Assembly: GCA_021801125.1 (NCBI GenBank)
Contig: JAJYYI010000143.1
Span: forward strand, 1-32,587
DNA from: Deltaproteobacteria bacterium
Lineage (GTDB): Bacteria; Desulfobacterota; Binatia; Binatales; Binataceae
Length of the DNA: 32,587 bases
Direction: 5' to 3'
The position numbers and the translations under genes were made by a program. Numbering within the stretch: position 1 is the stretch's first letter; each line of letters begins with the position of its first letter. Below the pieces are notes generated by a model, which saw only the letters and a list, made by a program, of their open reading frames with translations, was not told the DNA's origin and made no database searches. Of the stretch, positions 8,615-17,394 are shown piece by piece.

Positions 8615-9297
8615 TTATTGAGCGCCGCAAAAATTGCGCGCCATTGGTGCCCTGTAACAGGCCCCCGCAAGGGTCTGGTCAGCCGCCACAGGCGTAAAGT
8701 TCCAGTTCGAGTTGCTGGGGAAACACGCCAATAGCGGCGAGACCAGATTTTGCCTTGTTGTTTGATCAGCGGCCGCGAAGCTTGCGGGCAGCGTGACCGA
8801 GAAGCCCACACAGCCGCCCGTTGGACAATCGATATCCTTGCAGGCGCATGCGCAGGTCTGGTCGCGCTCCTGTGGCGTCAGAGATGCGAAGGGGTCGGGA
8901 TTGCCTTGCGCGACGCTCGCCAACGCCGGGGAGCTGCTTCTGGCTCTCTACGCTCGTGGTCGTGTCGATATAGTAATGCCCGTGGTTGACGATCATCGTC
9001 TCGCGCTGGTAGATAGCAGATCCTGCCATCCTGATGAACTCGGTCGGCTTGGGCGACATGTTGTCTTCTGCCCCATTCAAATATTCGCGGTAGAGCGGAA
9101 CCCCGAAACAGAACTCGTCGCTGCAGGGCGTGTCCCACTGCGAGCACCCGACGCCGCCCGCTTTAGCGCACTCCGGATAGACCACGCTGGCGACGTAGCC
9201 TTTCAGCTGCGTGCCGTACGGACTGGTCAAAGCCGTGCCAGACTCGAGCACAGCGTTGTCCGACGCGCATTGGATGCCCTGGATCGGCGCGCTGCTG
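8615..9297 (-). pseudogene. Frameshifted C-terminal fragment of a Cys-rich protein of unknown family
   Basis: Two minus-strand frames join into one protein-like sequence. The first (about 9297-8932) reads ...TALTSPYGTQLKGYVASVVY and includes CSQWDTPCSDEFCFG. The second (about 8930-8615) includes ERDQTCACACKDIDCPTGG and ends ...MARNFCGAQ with TAA at 8615-8617. Removing one base from the GGGG run at 8928-8931 (plus strand) joins them as ...KQLPALASVAQGN. Upstream of GTG 9251 the frame stays protein-like up to about 9297, where it runs into a plus-strand gene remnant, so its N-terminus is lost. I do not recognise the family. Cysteine richness and the Ser/Thr/Asn content would suit a secreted protein. 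Confidence 0.5.
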
Positions 9298-9760
9298 TTT
9301 CAATTCCCTCCTTATTTCGCGAAGCGGACCGCAAACGTCGACTACACCGCCCAGCTTCAGAGCCACCTACCCGGCCTGAGCATCGCGGTTGAGTCTCGCC
9401 ACCGCTGTTGGGTTTTCGCGCAAACACATCACGTCGCAACCATGAAATTTCTGCGTGATCACGGACTTTATTACGTTTCGGGGGAGCCCGAATTGCCCGC
9501 TACCATACCTCTTTTTTGCGGTGACTGGCGACCTAGCCTACGTCCGCTTCCATGGCCGCAATCGCGCCAACTGGTTTAAAAAGGTGGCGACAACAGCCGA
9601 GCGATACATGTATCTTTACTCGGAGCAGGAACTGGCGGACTGGGCCGTGCAGCTTAAACGCCTTCGCGGAGTCCACAGGGCCTTTGTTTTTTTCAACAAC
9701 TGTTATCGTAATTTGGGCGTGATGAACACGACCATGATGGCGCAAATCTCGGCTCATTGA
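9287..9760 (+). pseudogene. DUF72 (YecE-like) protein remnant, N-terminus missing and frameshifted
   Basis: The sequence starts abruptly at GALLFQFPPYF, about residue 100 of a normal DUF72 protein, and continues through SIAVESRHRCWV and FLRDHGLYYVS. At the T6 run 9512-9517 the frame changes; the next frame carries the diagnostic LAYVRFHGRN, TTAERYMYLYSEQELADW and the C-terminal VFFFNNCYRNLGV. Removing one T restores a continuous frame. About 100 N-terminal residues are absent and are replaced by the opposite-strand fragment at 8615-9297. DUF72 has a TIM-barrel fold of poorly known function. I read this as a non-functional remnant; a sequencing error could explain the frameshift but not the missing N-terminus. 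Confidence 0.8.
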
Positions 9761-9781
9761 AGGTGTGAAGCAGGAGCCCGT

Positions 9782-10549
9782 ATGACACTCAAATTGATTT
9801 CGCTGGCCACAGACGCAACCTCCGCCATGGTAGGCAAGATTTTGGATTTTAAGGGTTTGGACTACGAGGTCGTCGATGCCGCCGAGGAAGGTTCGGCCCA
9901 GCAACCGCCTGCCCGCCCATCAGCGCGAGGGAGCAGCGCCGTGTCGGACGCCGCGCTGCAAGAGGACAAACGCACCCTTCAAAATGAGCCGGCGAAGCTC
10001 GCCGACGCACAAAGCTACATCGTCCAACAACTTCCCGCGATCATTTTTGCCGACGGCGAAAGCGTTGTTGGCGAACCTGCGATAATCGCACGGTTGGAGG
10101 CCGAATATCCTGAGCCAACCGTGCTTCCCCCTTCCCACGCCGGCCTTCACCAGATACTCGCACGCTATTTCGCGGGCGAGCTAGGCACGGCGGTCTTGCG
10201 CACCGCAATGCCCGAGCTGTTGGAGCATTATCGGGCAAAGGGTCCCCGGGCTCTGGCGAGATATGTCAGATGGGTCGAGCAGCGATCGGGCGCGGGTTTC
10301 TGTCAGAGCGCCCTGGAAGAAACCGAATCCAACCGGTCGATGGTACGGCAGCTGCTCGCACCGTTGGAAAGCGAACTCCAGGGGCGTGCTTTTCTCTTGG
10401 ATAGGATCGGGCTCGCCGATTTCGCGCTTTACGGACAGCTACGCTCTTTTGCCTGTGACGGCACACTCAAGCTGCCCGGAGACTTTCCCGCATTGCGCGA
10501 ACATTTCTTACGAGTCGACCGGATCACGGCCCACTTGCCAGCGGACTGA
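9782..10549 (+). CDS. Glutathione S-transferase-like protein
   Basis: Probable cytosolic GST-fold protein of 255 residues. The N-terminal thioredoxin-like part opens KLISLATDATSAMVGKILDF and continues to the cis-Pro segment LPAIIFADGESVVGEPAIIARL, the usual glutathione-binding strand and helix. An all-helical C-terminal GST domain follows, ending in GLADFALYGQL, matching the N-capping box region of the family. Residues about 36-75 (Ala/Pro/Ser-rich, then charged helix) are a longer insertion between the first beta-alpha unit and the cis-Pro strand than in standard GSTs. No Cys or Tyr stands at the usual catalytic site, where TDATS occurs, so activity is uncertain. ATG 9782 has a good AGGAG. 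The 3' end overlaps the convergent VanZ-like gene by 26 bases. Confidence 0.7.
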   Translation: MTLKLISLATDATSAMVGKILDFKGLDYEVVDAAEEGSAQQPPARPSARGSSAVSDAALQEDKRTLQNEPAKLADAQSYIVQQLPAIIFADGESVVGEPAIIARLEAEYPEPTVLPPSHAGLHQILARYFAGELGTAVLRTAMPELLEHYRAKGPRALARYVRWVEQRSGAGFCQSALEETESNRSMVRQLLAPLESELQGRAFLLDRIGLADFALYGQLRSFACDGTLKLPGDFPALREHFLRVDRITAHLPAD

Positions 10550-11042
10550 CCCCGCTCCAGGCGGCCTTGGCCAAGCGCAGGAGATGGCCGGCTAGCGCCC
10601 CACTGAAGTCGATCCCCACGTCGTACGGCGACGGGGTGCGGCCGGGCACGAAAACCTGATGGGTTTCGTCCAGCACCGCGTACAGCGCACAAACGACCAA
10701 CGCAGTGGCCGGAGAATGGCCCAATGGCCCGCGCACGAGCAACCAGAAGAGCACCGCGTACTCGCTAAGATGAGCGGCCTTGCGAATCAGGTGGTGCATA
10801 AAATGGATGGTCGAGGCGGCACACCATGGGAGCAACCACCGCAGAATCGGTTCAATCACGCTCGCGGTCTGACTCGCCGTGAAAAAAGATGTCGAAAACA
10901 GCCAAATACAGACCGCCCAGAACATCGGCGGCAGCCATACGTTGACCGTACTATTTCGTGGTTCGCGCAGCACGCGCACGCTCTCACTCCTCGCCAAGAC
11001 CGGCCAAGAGATGATTTTGCGTAAGACAGAACGGTTCACCAC
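10524..11042 (-). CDS. VanZ-like family membrane protein
   Basis: Small polytopic membrane protein of 172 residues. Family hallmarks are visible in order: HHLIRKAAHLSEYAVLFWLL (the K-HF-EY-like pattern), then DETHQVFVPGRTPSPYDVGID (DE-hQ-F-PGR-----D) and an ending GALAGHLL. Four membrane helices are expected. VanZ gives low-level teicoplanin resistance in enterococci, but most members of this family have no known role, so no resistance claim is made. It converges on the GST-like gene with a 26-base overlap of coding ends. The long basic N-terminus (about 35 residues) before the first helix makes the start uncertain. Confidence 0.85.
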   Translation of the reverse strand: MVNRSVLRKIISWPVLARSESVRVLREPRNSTVNVWLPPMFWAVCIWLFSTSFFTASQTASVIEPILRWLLPWCAASTIHFMHHLIRKAAHLSEYAVLFWLLVRGPLGHSPATALVVCALYAVLDETHQVFVPGRTPSPYDVGIDFSGALAGHLLRLAKAAWSGVSPLASGP

Positions 11043-11209
11043 CCGAACGTGTTTCCATGCGGGATAAGCCTCTGGCCAAGCGAGTTACTAAAAGACGTCA
11101 GCCTTACTTGAGGATAAACCAGATGGGGCCTGATTCAAAGCGCGCCCCCGCACCGCGCTCTATCGGCTACGGCGCCTGAGGAGACCTTGGCATAAAAGCT
11201 GCTCCGCCG

Positions 11210-12760
11210 TCAGCCCGTATCGTCGGCATCAGGTTTTCGCGGTCTGGCCGCGTCCGGCATCACAGCCAACGTGCGCGCGCGCAGGCGTCCGCGATGCACT
11301 CGAACGTCAAGCACATCTCCTACATGCACATGGGAGGCGTCCACCACGATTCGACCGCCTTGCCTGTTGATAGCTATCGCGTAGCCGCGCTCTAAGACAC
11401 GTAGAGGCGACAATGAATCAAGGCGTGAACCAAGCTCGATCATTCGACGCCGCTGGCGCTCCAGAATTTGGCGAAAAGCTGACTCGGCCCGTCGCGCCAA
11501 TGCGGGCGGCTGCTCACAGTATATCGCAACGCACCGGTTTATCGCTTCGCGCAGCCGCCCATCCAGCCGTTCAGCGCGCGATCTCTCTTCTCTTAGGACA
11601 GGTCCGAGGCTCTTGCGCAGCGCCTGAGTTAGACCGTTCACCTTAAGGCGAGATTCGCGCAGCAAAACGCGCGGCGGCCTGAGCCTTTGCGCCAGACTGG
11701 ACACTCGCAGACGACGCTGCATTAAACTGCGCCGCGCGCTATCAATCAGGTCTCGCGCGTCCTCATCCAGGCGCTGACGCGCTTGGCGCAGCGCCCATCG
11801 TGGATCCTTCAGGTTGCGGGTTAATCCGGAAAAGCGCTCGCGGCAACCGCTTAAATTCTTCGCCATTGCGCGGCATAATAGCGAGCAGCGTTGCGCGATC
11901 TGCTGCTCAAGCTCCTGCTTCACCGGAGTAACCATCTGGGCTGCGGCTGACGGCGTTGGCGCGCGCACGTCGGCGACCAGATCGGCGATCGTATAGTCGA
12001 TTTCATGGCCCACTGCGGAAACCACCGGAATCCGCGAGGCGTAGATCGCTCGCGCAACCACTTCTTCGTTGAAGGCCCACAGATCCTCCAGCGAGCCCCC
12101 GCCGCGACCGAGCACGATCACCTCCGCACGCCCATCCGCGTTCAACGCCTTCAGCGCAGCCGCGATTTCGGCTCCCGCGCCGTCGCCTTGAACCTTGGCC
12201 GGACTGATGATGACGTGGACGTTCGGATTTCGCGAGAAGATAATCTTGAGCATATCGTGCAGCGCCGCGCTGCCGGCTCCGCCCACCGGTCCACCCAGCG
12301 CCGTCACCAGACCGATCACGCGCGGAAAAAACGGCAAGGCACGCTTGCGTTCGGCATTAAAAAGCCCTTGCGCTGCAAGCCGGCGCTTGAGCTGTTCCAG
12401 GGCGATCTGAAGCGCGCCGGCTCCGCGCGGCTCCAACTCCTCAGCATAGAATTGGAGCGCTCCACGCGACTCGTAGACGCTCACCCGCCCGAACACTAGC
12501 ACTTCGATCCCGTCTTCAAGCTTGAAGCGAAGCCGCTGAGCGGAATTGCGGAACATCACGATGTTGATCGCGCTCTGCGCGTCCTTCAGCGTGAAGTACA
12601 GGTGACCCGACGAGGCTTGGCGCGCGTTGGAAATTTCGCCCATCACCCAGCAATGCGAAAAGCTCTTCTCGAGCGAATCTCGCACCCGGCGCACCAGTTG
12701 GGTGACGCTCAGCGCCTGACTAGCGCGGGAAACCGCCGCGAGTTCCGACTGCTCTGCCAT
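11210..12760 (-). CDS. xseA: Exodeoxyribonuclease VII large subunit
   Basis: Large subunit of the enzyme that degrades single-stranded DNA to oligonucleotides, a cytoplasmic repair enzyme. The N-terminal OB-fold is clear (ALSVTQLVRRVRDSLEKSF...VMGEISN, then SSGHLYFTLKD). The catalytic core holds VIVLGRGGGSLEDLWAFNEE and SAVGHEIDYTIADLVADVRA. A long helical region and a C-terminal SLSPLRVLERGYAI complete it. The usual SP-TG-A segment reads VTALGGPVGGAGSAALHDML, slightly longer and Gly-rich. I chose ATG at 12760 over the in-frame TTG at 12778 and GTG at 12763, because the family begins just before the OB-fold. The small subunit gene xseB, often adjacent, is not found beside it. Confidence 0.95.
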   Translation of the reverse strand: MAEQSELAAVSRASQALSVTQLVRRVRDSLEKSFSHCWVMGEISNARQASSGHLYFTLKDAQSAINIVMFRNSAQRLRFKLEDGIEVLVFGRVSVYESRGALQFYAEELEPRGAGALQIALEQLKRRLAAQGLFNAERKRALPFFPRVIGLVTALGGPVGGAGSAALHDMLKIIFSRNPNVHVIISPAKVQGDGAGAEIAAALKALNADGRAEVIVLGRGGGSLEDLWAFNEEVVARAIYASRIPVVSAVGHEIDYTIADLVADVRAPTPSAAAQMVTPVKQELEQQIAQRCSLLCRAMAKNLSGCRERFSGLTRNLKDPRWALRQARQRLDEDARDLIDSARRSLMQRRLRVSSLAQRLRPPRVLLRESRLKVNGLTQALRKSLGPVLREERSRAERLDGRLREAINRCVAIYCEQPPALARRAESAFRQILERQRRRMIELGSRLDSLSPLRVLERGYAIAINRQGGRIVVDASHVHVGDVLDVRVHRGRLRARTLAVMPDAARPRKPDADDTG

Positions 12761-13270
12761 CACGTCGCAACCTAACAAAATTCGCGGCTCTAAACCTAGC
12801 GTGCGAAACGCGACACCTCAATTCTCGGCGACCGGAACCCAACCGGAGCGTCCAAGGCGATTAGACATTGGGGGCACGATTGAGGCAGCCCTCCAAATTG
12901 CAGGATGGCTGAAAACTAATTGGCAAAACAGGCTTCAACCGGACCAGCGAGACAATTTACGGATGGTTTAGCGCTGCGGAGGGCCGTTGGCTGTACCGCC
13001 GCTAGATTCGCCCGTGCTCAGAAGACGCTCTTTGCGCGCGGACGCTACGGCGCGGCTCGGCCGAGTTCCGTTCTCAGCGACCGTAGAAGTTGACGCAACG
13101 CGCCCGGCCGCTGGATCCGACGCCTCGGAGTCCGTCATCCGCTTTCCCAACGCACGCGGCGAAACCGACCCACTGCAGGTAGAAAATCGGCGCCCGACTC
13201 TATAGGAGAAAAAAGCGGGACGGAAAATGCTCTTTCCGTCCCGCCCATTCGGTTCGCAGCTAGGGAAAGT
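12761..13270. other. 510-base non-coding stretch between ctpA and xseA
   Basis: Apart from the ctpA terminator near its right end, nothing is recognisable. Short frames of 60-72 codons cross it on both strands, but none has a good ribosome-binding site or family features. The xseA promoter should lie in about 12770-12960, which is modestly AT-richer than the rest; no clear -10/-35 pair was found. Confidence 0.5.
13209..13244 (-). terminator. Intrinsic terminator of the lgt-tlpA-ctpA operon
   Basis: A perfect 12-bp stem, 13215-13226 paired with 13233-13244, encloses the 6-base loop 13227-13232. Read on the minus strand it is followed directly by six T (plus-strand A run 13209-13214). It begins about 27 bases beyond the ctpA stop codon. 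It is a textbook Rho-independent terminator for leftward transcription. Confidence 0.93.
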
Positions 13271-14722
13271 CTATCGCTCGGCCTGTGCTTGCCCGGGGAC
13301 CGGTCCGGCCTTGCTCAGAATGGGCTTACCCTCTGTGTTCCAGTGATCGAGGATTGCAATCGCGCGCTCCATTTGTGGGTCGCGATCCTTACGCGCCTGA
13401 CCCGTCGCGGCCTGGGCCGGCGACACTTCGCGATGTTGAAGGGTCGCACCAGGACCCGAGACCGGCGCTTTCGGAGCCCCTGGTGCGCCATGGCTGTCGC
13501 CATTATCACCGTTCCCGTTGCTGAAGTGATGCGGCAGATCCTTCTCGCGGATTACCGGATGCTCTTCCACGGCACCCGGCATATTAGCCATCGCCACGGT
13601 CGGCTGCGCCTCTTCCACGATTACGTCAGGCGTGATTCCCACGGCTTGAATCGATCGGCCATTCGGAGTGAAGTAGCGGGCGGTGGTGAGCCGTAGAGCT
13701 GACCGGTCATCCAGCGGCAGAATAGTCTGGACGGAGCCTTTGCCAAAAGTCTGGGTGCCGACGATAACCGCCCGGCGATGGTCCTGAAGAGCGCCGGCTA
13801 CGATTTCGCTGGCGCTGGCACTGCCGCTGTTAACCAACACCACCATCGGATACGGAGAATACCGGTTGTGGGTCTGGGCAAAGTACTTCTGCTGTTGGCT
13901 GTCGGTGCGCCCCTCGGTGTACACAACCATGCCACCGTTAAGGAACTCACTGGCCACACGCACAGCCTGATTGAGAAGCCCGCCTGGATTATCCCGCAGA
14001 TCTAGTATCAGAGCTTTGACTTTGCCGCCGTCATCTTTGGCTAATTGAGCCAAAACATGGCGTACGTTTTCGTCCGTGTTTTCCTGAAACGATGTGATTC
14101 GCAGATCGCCGATTCCATTCGGCAACACCTTGAACTTAACCGATTGAATCCGGATCACGTCTCTGGTTAGCGACACGGTGAAGAGTTGCGGCACGCCCTC
14201 GCGGTGCAACGTCAGCCTGACCGACGTACCCTTGGGGCCGCGCATCTGCTTGACCGCCTCGGTCAGCGTCATGTCCTTGGTGAAGTTGTTGTCGATCTTG
14301 ATGATCTGGTCGCCCGCCTTGAGGCCCGCGCGGTAGGCCGGCGTGTCCTCGATCGGCGATACCACCGTCAGCACACCGTCCTTGATCGTGATCTCCAGGC
14401 CGAGGCCGCCGAAGCTTCCTCTGGTCTCGACCTGCAGGTCCTTGTACAACTCGGGCGTAAGATATGCGCTGTGCGGGTCCAGAGAGGCCAACATACCGGA
14501 GATAGCGCCTTGAACGAGTTGTTTGGTGCTCACCGGCTCGACATAGTTCTTCTGCACGATCGCGAGCACGTTGGCGAAGGTTTGCAGCTCTTCATAGGTG
14601 TCGTCCTGTAAGGCCTGAGCGCGGCGTCCACCACGCTCTTCCAGCGCCAAAAACGCGAACGCGGCGACCATCACCAACGCCACCCACCGCCAATTGGCTC
14701 TGAAACGATTACGCTTAAACAC
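13271..14722 (-). CDS. ctpA: C-terminal processing peptidase (S41 family)
   Basis: Periplasmic serine protease that trims or degrades envelope proteins. After a short basic N-terminus one membrane segment or uncleaved signal anchor appears (WVALVMVAAFAFLALEE). An N-terminal helical part follows with FANVLAIVQKNYVEPV, then a PDZ domain (GLGLEI...VVSPIEDTPAYRAGLKAGD). The catalytic domain has the serine in NSGSASASEI and the lysine in TFGKGSVQ, the Ser/Lys dyad of the family. The roughly 110-residue tail is Pro/Gly/His-rich and low in complexity. I chose GTG 14722 (GGGAG about 10 bases upstream) over the in-frame TTG 14752. It is last gene of an operon with lgt and tlpA and is followed by a strong terminator. 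Confidence 0.95.
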   Translation of the reverse strand: MFKRNRFRANWRWVALVMVAAFAFLALEERGGRRAQALQDDTYEELQTFANVLAIVQKNYVEPVSTKQLVQGAISGMLASLDPHSAYLTPELYKDLQVETRGSFGGLGLEITIKDGVLTVVSPIEDTPAYRAGLKAGDQIIKIDNNFTKDMTLTEAVKQMRGPKGTSVRLTLHREGVPQLFTVSLTRDVIRIQSVKFKVLPNGIGDLRITSFQENTDENVRHVLAQLAKDDGGKVKALILDLRDNPGGLLNQAVRVASEFLNGGMVVYTEGRTDSQQQKYFAQTHNRYSPYPMVVLVNSGSASASEIVAGALQDHRRAVIVGTQTFGKGSVQTILPLDDRSALRLTTARYFTPNGRSIQAVGITPDVIVEEAQPTVAMANMPGAVEEHPVIREKDLPHHFSNGNGDNGDSHGAPGAPKAPVSGPGATLQHREVSPAQAATGQARKDRDPQMERAIAILDHWNTEGKPILSKAGPVPGQAQAER

Positions 14723-14803
14723 GGAATTTGAACTCCCGTATGACGGTCTCAATACTCACCAAACACCATCATAACCCAAACGATCAACGAGAGAAACCGC
14801 AGC

Positions 14804-15364
14804 TTATCCGGTTTTGGCGTCAAGCAGCTCACGCAGCGCTTCGCGCACATCCTCGCGCGCCCAGTCGAAAGCGCCCAAATGATGCGCCACAATGCGCCCC
14901 TGACGGTCGATAATGAACGTTTCGGGCACTCCGGTGACATCGTAGGACTCGGCAACCTTGCTCTGCGGGTCCAGCAGAACCTCGAAGTGATAACCGTGTT
15001 TGCGCACAAAGGGTTGGACGACCGTGGCCCCTTTGGCATCCTGACTGACCGCCAGAATCACGAAGTCGCTCCGGTCGGCGAAGGCGCTGTAGAGCTTCTC
15101 CATGGACGGCATCTCCGTCAGGCACGGCGCGCACCAAGTGGCCCAAAAATTCAAAAACACCACCTTGCCGCGCAGCGAAACGAGCGACACGCTGTGCCCG
15201 TCCAGGTCCTTGAGGGCGAAATCGCTCGCTAGCTTTCCTGTAGCCACCGTGTCCGCCACGGAGGCCGCTTCACGCCGCTGGCGCACGCGCGCCAGCAAGA
15301 GCACGACGATCGCCGCCACGGCCAAGGCGGCACCCACCCACGCGACTCGCGAGTCCCGCTTCAT
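14804..15364 (-). CDS. TlpA/ResA-type thiol-disulfide oxidoreductase
   Basis: Membrane-anchored periplasmic thioredoxin-like reductant, typically serving cytochrome c maturation or reduction of specific envelope proteins. One N-terminal membrane helix (about 7-26) precedes the redox domain. The active site is FWATWCAPC with cysteines 78 and 81. The AhpC/TSA-like segment LKDLDGHSVSLVSLRGKVV and the cis-Pro region VTGVPETFIIDRQGRIV are typical. The ATG overlaps the lgt stop by 4 bases (ATGA), indicating translational coupling. The ctpA gene follows after about 80 bases. No cytochrome maturation genes are nearby, so the specific partner is unknown. Confidence 0.92.
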   Translation of the reverse strand: MKRDSRVAWVGAALAVAAIVVLLLARVRQRREAASVADTVATGKLASDFALKDLDGHSVSLVSLRGKVVFLNFWATWCAPCLTEMPSMEKLYSAFADRSDFVILAVSQDAKGATVVQPFVRKHGYHFEVLLDPQSKVAESYDVTGVPETFIIDRQGRIVAHHLGAFDWAREDVREALRELLDAKTG

Positions 15365-16209
15365 GGCTGCGTCAAACCAGCCTTCTGAGGCAGCGGGTTC
15401 TTGGCGGAAGTCATGTAGGACAGCGTGTAGCCCACAAGCCCAACAACCACCATCGCGATAGCGATAAGCTGCGCCTCGCTCAGACCCAATAGAACCCGGG
15501 GATTAATACGCACGAATTCGACGACAAAGCGGCTAGCCCCTGCAAGTATCAGGTATAGATAGAACACCTGCCCGTCCTTGTCACTCAACCGCTTGCGCAT
15601 CGACCATAAGACCACAAACCCGAGAAAGTAAAGAATCGTTTCGTATACCGGGGTCGGGTGCACGCGCACCCCAGGAAAATAGCCCGACACCAACTGGCCT
15701 GAGGAGTCCAGCGTGAGCACGGTCTGTGAATTCCAGCCCACGATCGCGTTGGGATATGCCATCGCCCACGGCAGCGTGGACGGCAGGCCCCAGTCACCGT
15801 CGCCCGAGAGCTGGCAGCCCTCGCGCCCGATCGCGTGGCCTAGAAGCAACGCCGGAGCGGCCATGTCCGCCAAACGGAGCCAGGGGATGCCGTAATAGCC
15901 GGCGAAAACAACACTCGCTAGAATCCCGCCAATAAGGCCGCCGAAGAAGACAAAGCCCGAGCCGGAAAAAATCATTAGCTTGGGATCGGCGAGGTAAGTC
16001 GGCAGGTTTTCCAAAATGTCGTAGAGCCGCGAGCCGACTAGGCCGGAAACCAGCGACACCAGAAGCAGCCGCGACGCAAGCTCCACTCCGTACCCGTGGC
16101 GCACAAATTCGCGCCGCAGGATGATGTCAGCCGCCAGAAAGCCGAGCGCGATCATCAAGCCGTAGCTGTAGACCGTAATCGGCCCGACACGGAAAAGAAT
16201 CGGAATCAT
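15361..16209 (-). CDS. lgt: Phosphatidylglycerol-prolipoprotein diacylglyceryl transferase
   Basis: Inner-membrane enzyme that adds diacylglycerol to the lipobox cysteine of prolipoproteins, the first step of lipoprotein maturation. Length (282) and seven-helix pattern fit. Recognisable segments are ITVYSYGLMIALGF at the start, FFGGLIGG, the signature GHAIGREGCQLSGDGDWG (family form GRIGNFINGE-WG; Arg129 corresponds to the essential arginine), HPTPVYETILYF and SRFVVEFVR near the end. ATG 16209 is the first gene of the lgt-tlpA-ctpA operon; the divergent dtd gene starts 182 bases away, so the promoter must lie within 16210-16391. Confidence 0.95.
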   Translation of the reverse strand: MIPILFRVGPITVYSYGLMIALGFLAADIILRREFVRHGYGVELASRLLLVSLVSGLVGSRLYDILENLPTYLADPKLMIFSGSGFVFFGGLIGGILASVVFAGYYGIPWLRLADMAAPALLLGHAIGREGCQLSGDGDWGLPSTLPWAMAYPNAIVGWNSQTVLTLDSSGQLVSGYFPGVRVHPTPVYETILYFLGFVVLWSMRKRLSDKDGQVFYLYLILAGASRFVVEFVRINPRVLLGLSEAQLIAIAMVVVGLVGYTLSYMTSAKNPLPQKAGLTQP

Positions 16210-16391
16210 CGCTTAACCCGGTATATTAGTTGATGCAGGCGGTGCTCGGAAAGTAGGCCGACAATGCTGCGGGTTAGCGCCGTACCGCATCACCTTCTAT
16301 TGACTCGACGTGCCCGCAGCCCAAGCTGTCCGCTCGCGCCGGCTCACGCCGCTGCGTTCGAGCGGTGAAAGGCAAGGAAGCCACACTGGAT

Positions 16392-16838
16392 ATGCGCGCG
16401 GTAATTCAACGCGTAAGCGACGCGGACGTCACGGTCGACGGTCGTGTCGTGGGAAAAATCGGCAGCGGCATGCTCGTGCTCCTCGGCGTTGAACAGGACG
16501 ACACCGAGCAGGATAGCGCGCTTGCTGCAGACCGTATAATAGGGCTTAGAATCTTCGCCGACGCCGACGGCAAGATGAACTTGAACCTCAGAGACTGCGG
16601 CGGTCAATTGCTTGCGGTCTCGCAATTCACGTTGCTCGCGGACCTAAGCCGCGGGCGACGGCCGTCATTTGCGCGCGCCGCAGCGCCAGAGCACGCCCGC
16701 CGCTTGTACGAAGATTTCATCGGTCGGTGCCGTGCGGCAGGATGCGTCGTCGAGCAGGGAGAATTCGGCGCCACGATGCAGGTGCGGTTGACCGGCGACG
16801 GGCCGGTCACAATCGTATTCGACAGCCGCCGGGGATAA
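16392..16838 (+). CDS. dtd: D-aminoacyl-tRNA deacylase
   Basis: Removes D-amino acids (and glycine mischarged on tRNA-Ala) from tRNAs, a translation quality-control enzyme working as a cytoplasmic dimer. The start [17 protein letters not shown] is nearly the family consensus, which selects ATG 16392 over an in-frame GTG at 16365. SQFTL stands at 77-81, and the cross-subunit GP motif is GDGPVTI near residue 135 (the usual Asn is replaced by Gly before DGPVT). Length of 148 is standard. First of three co-directional genes ending with trmL, a second tRNA-related enzyme. Confidence 0.95.
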   Translation: MRAVIQRVSDADVTVDGRVVGKIGSGMLVLLGVEQDDTEQDSALAADRIIGLRIFADADGKMNLNLRDCGGQLLAVSQFTLLADLSRGRRPSFARAAAPEHARRLYEDFIGRCRAAGCVVEQGEFGATMQVRLTGDGPVTIVFDSRRG

Positions 16839-16889
16839 GTCGATGACGCACGAAAGCCCTCACTGCGACAGCGGCAACGAGGTAGTGAA

Positions 16890-17387
16890 ATGACGCGGGC
16901 CGGGTTCTACACCATCGAATCGGGACAGATTTCGTTTCGCCGCGACGGAAATTGGTACGTCGATGGGGAATTGATCGACAACCCGAGAATCTCGACGCTC
17001 TTCAGCCGCAATATTCATCAAGCTCCCGACGGCAGCTATTTTCTCCAGATAGGGGACGAGCGCGCCACCGTAACGGTGGAGGACACGCCGTACGTTGTGC
17101 GCACCGTCGAAGGCGATAGCCGCAGCGGCTTTACCCTCGTGCTGAACGACGGCGAGCGCGAGCCGCTCGATCCCGCTTCGCTCTGTGTCGGCGACAATGA
17201 CGTCCTTTACTGCTCGGTCAAGGCGCAGCGCACCCGCGCGCGCTTCTTGCGCCCCGCGTACTATCACCTCAGCACATGCTTCGAGGAAGACGCGAACGGA
17301 GATATCTACTTCGTCGTCAATTGGCGCCGCTATCCGCTGCTCCACTCAGGGAAGGCCTCGGGCGGGCAAACGACGACCGACAATTAG
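16890..17387 (+). CDS. Conserved protein of unknown function, DUF1285/DUF4505-like
   Basis: A soluble 165-residue protein. The sequence reads as I-F--DG-WY--G--I-NPRI--LFSR, then YFLQIGDERATVTVEDTPYVV, then AYYHLSTCFEEDANGDIYFV and a final NWRRYPLL. The first two blocks resemble DUF1285, and the last block resembles the end of DUF4505 (UPF0598) proteins; I cannot decide between these by eye. No signal peptide or membrane segment is seen. It lies 51 bases after dtd and 7 bases before trmL, so it is probably co-transcribed with two tRNA-acting enzymes. That association is the only clue to function. Confidence 0.75.
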   Translation: MTRAGFYTIESGQISFRRDGNWYVDGELIDNPRISTLFSRNIHQAPDGSYFLQIGDERATVTVEDTPYVVRTVEGDSRSGFTLVLNDGEREPLDPASLCVGDNDVLYCSVKAQRTRARFLRPAYYHLSTCFEEDANGDIYFVVNWRRYPLLHSGKASGGQTTTDN

Positions 17388-17394
17388 TCCGCTC

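Noticed and set aside
12968-13205. Small open frames (60-72 codons) on both strands between ctpA and xseA
   Set aside because: No ribosome-binding site or recognisable sequence, and they overlap each other; also not similar to the missing xseB.
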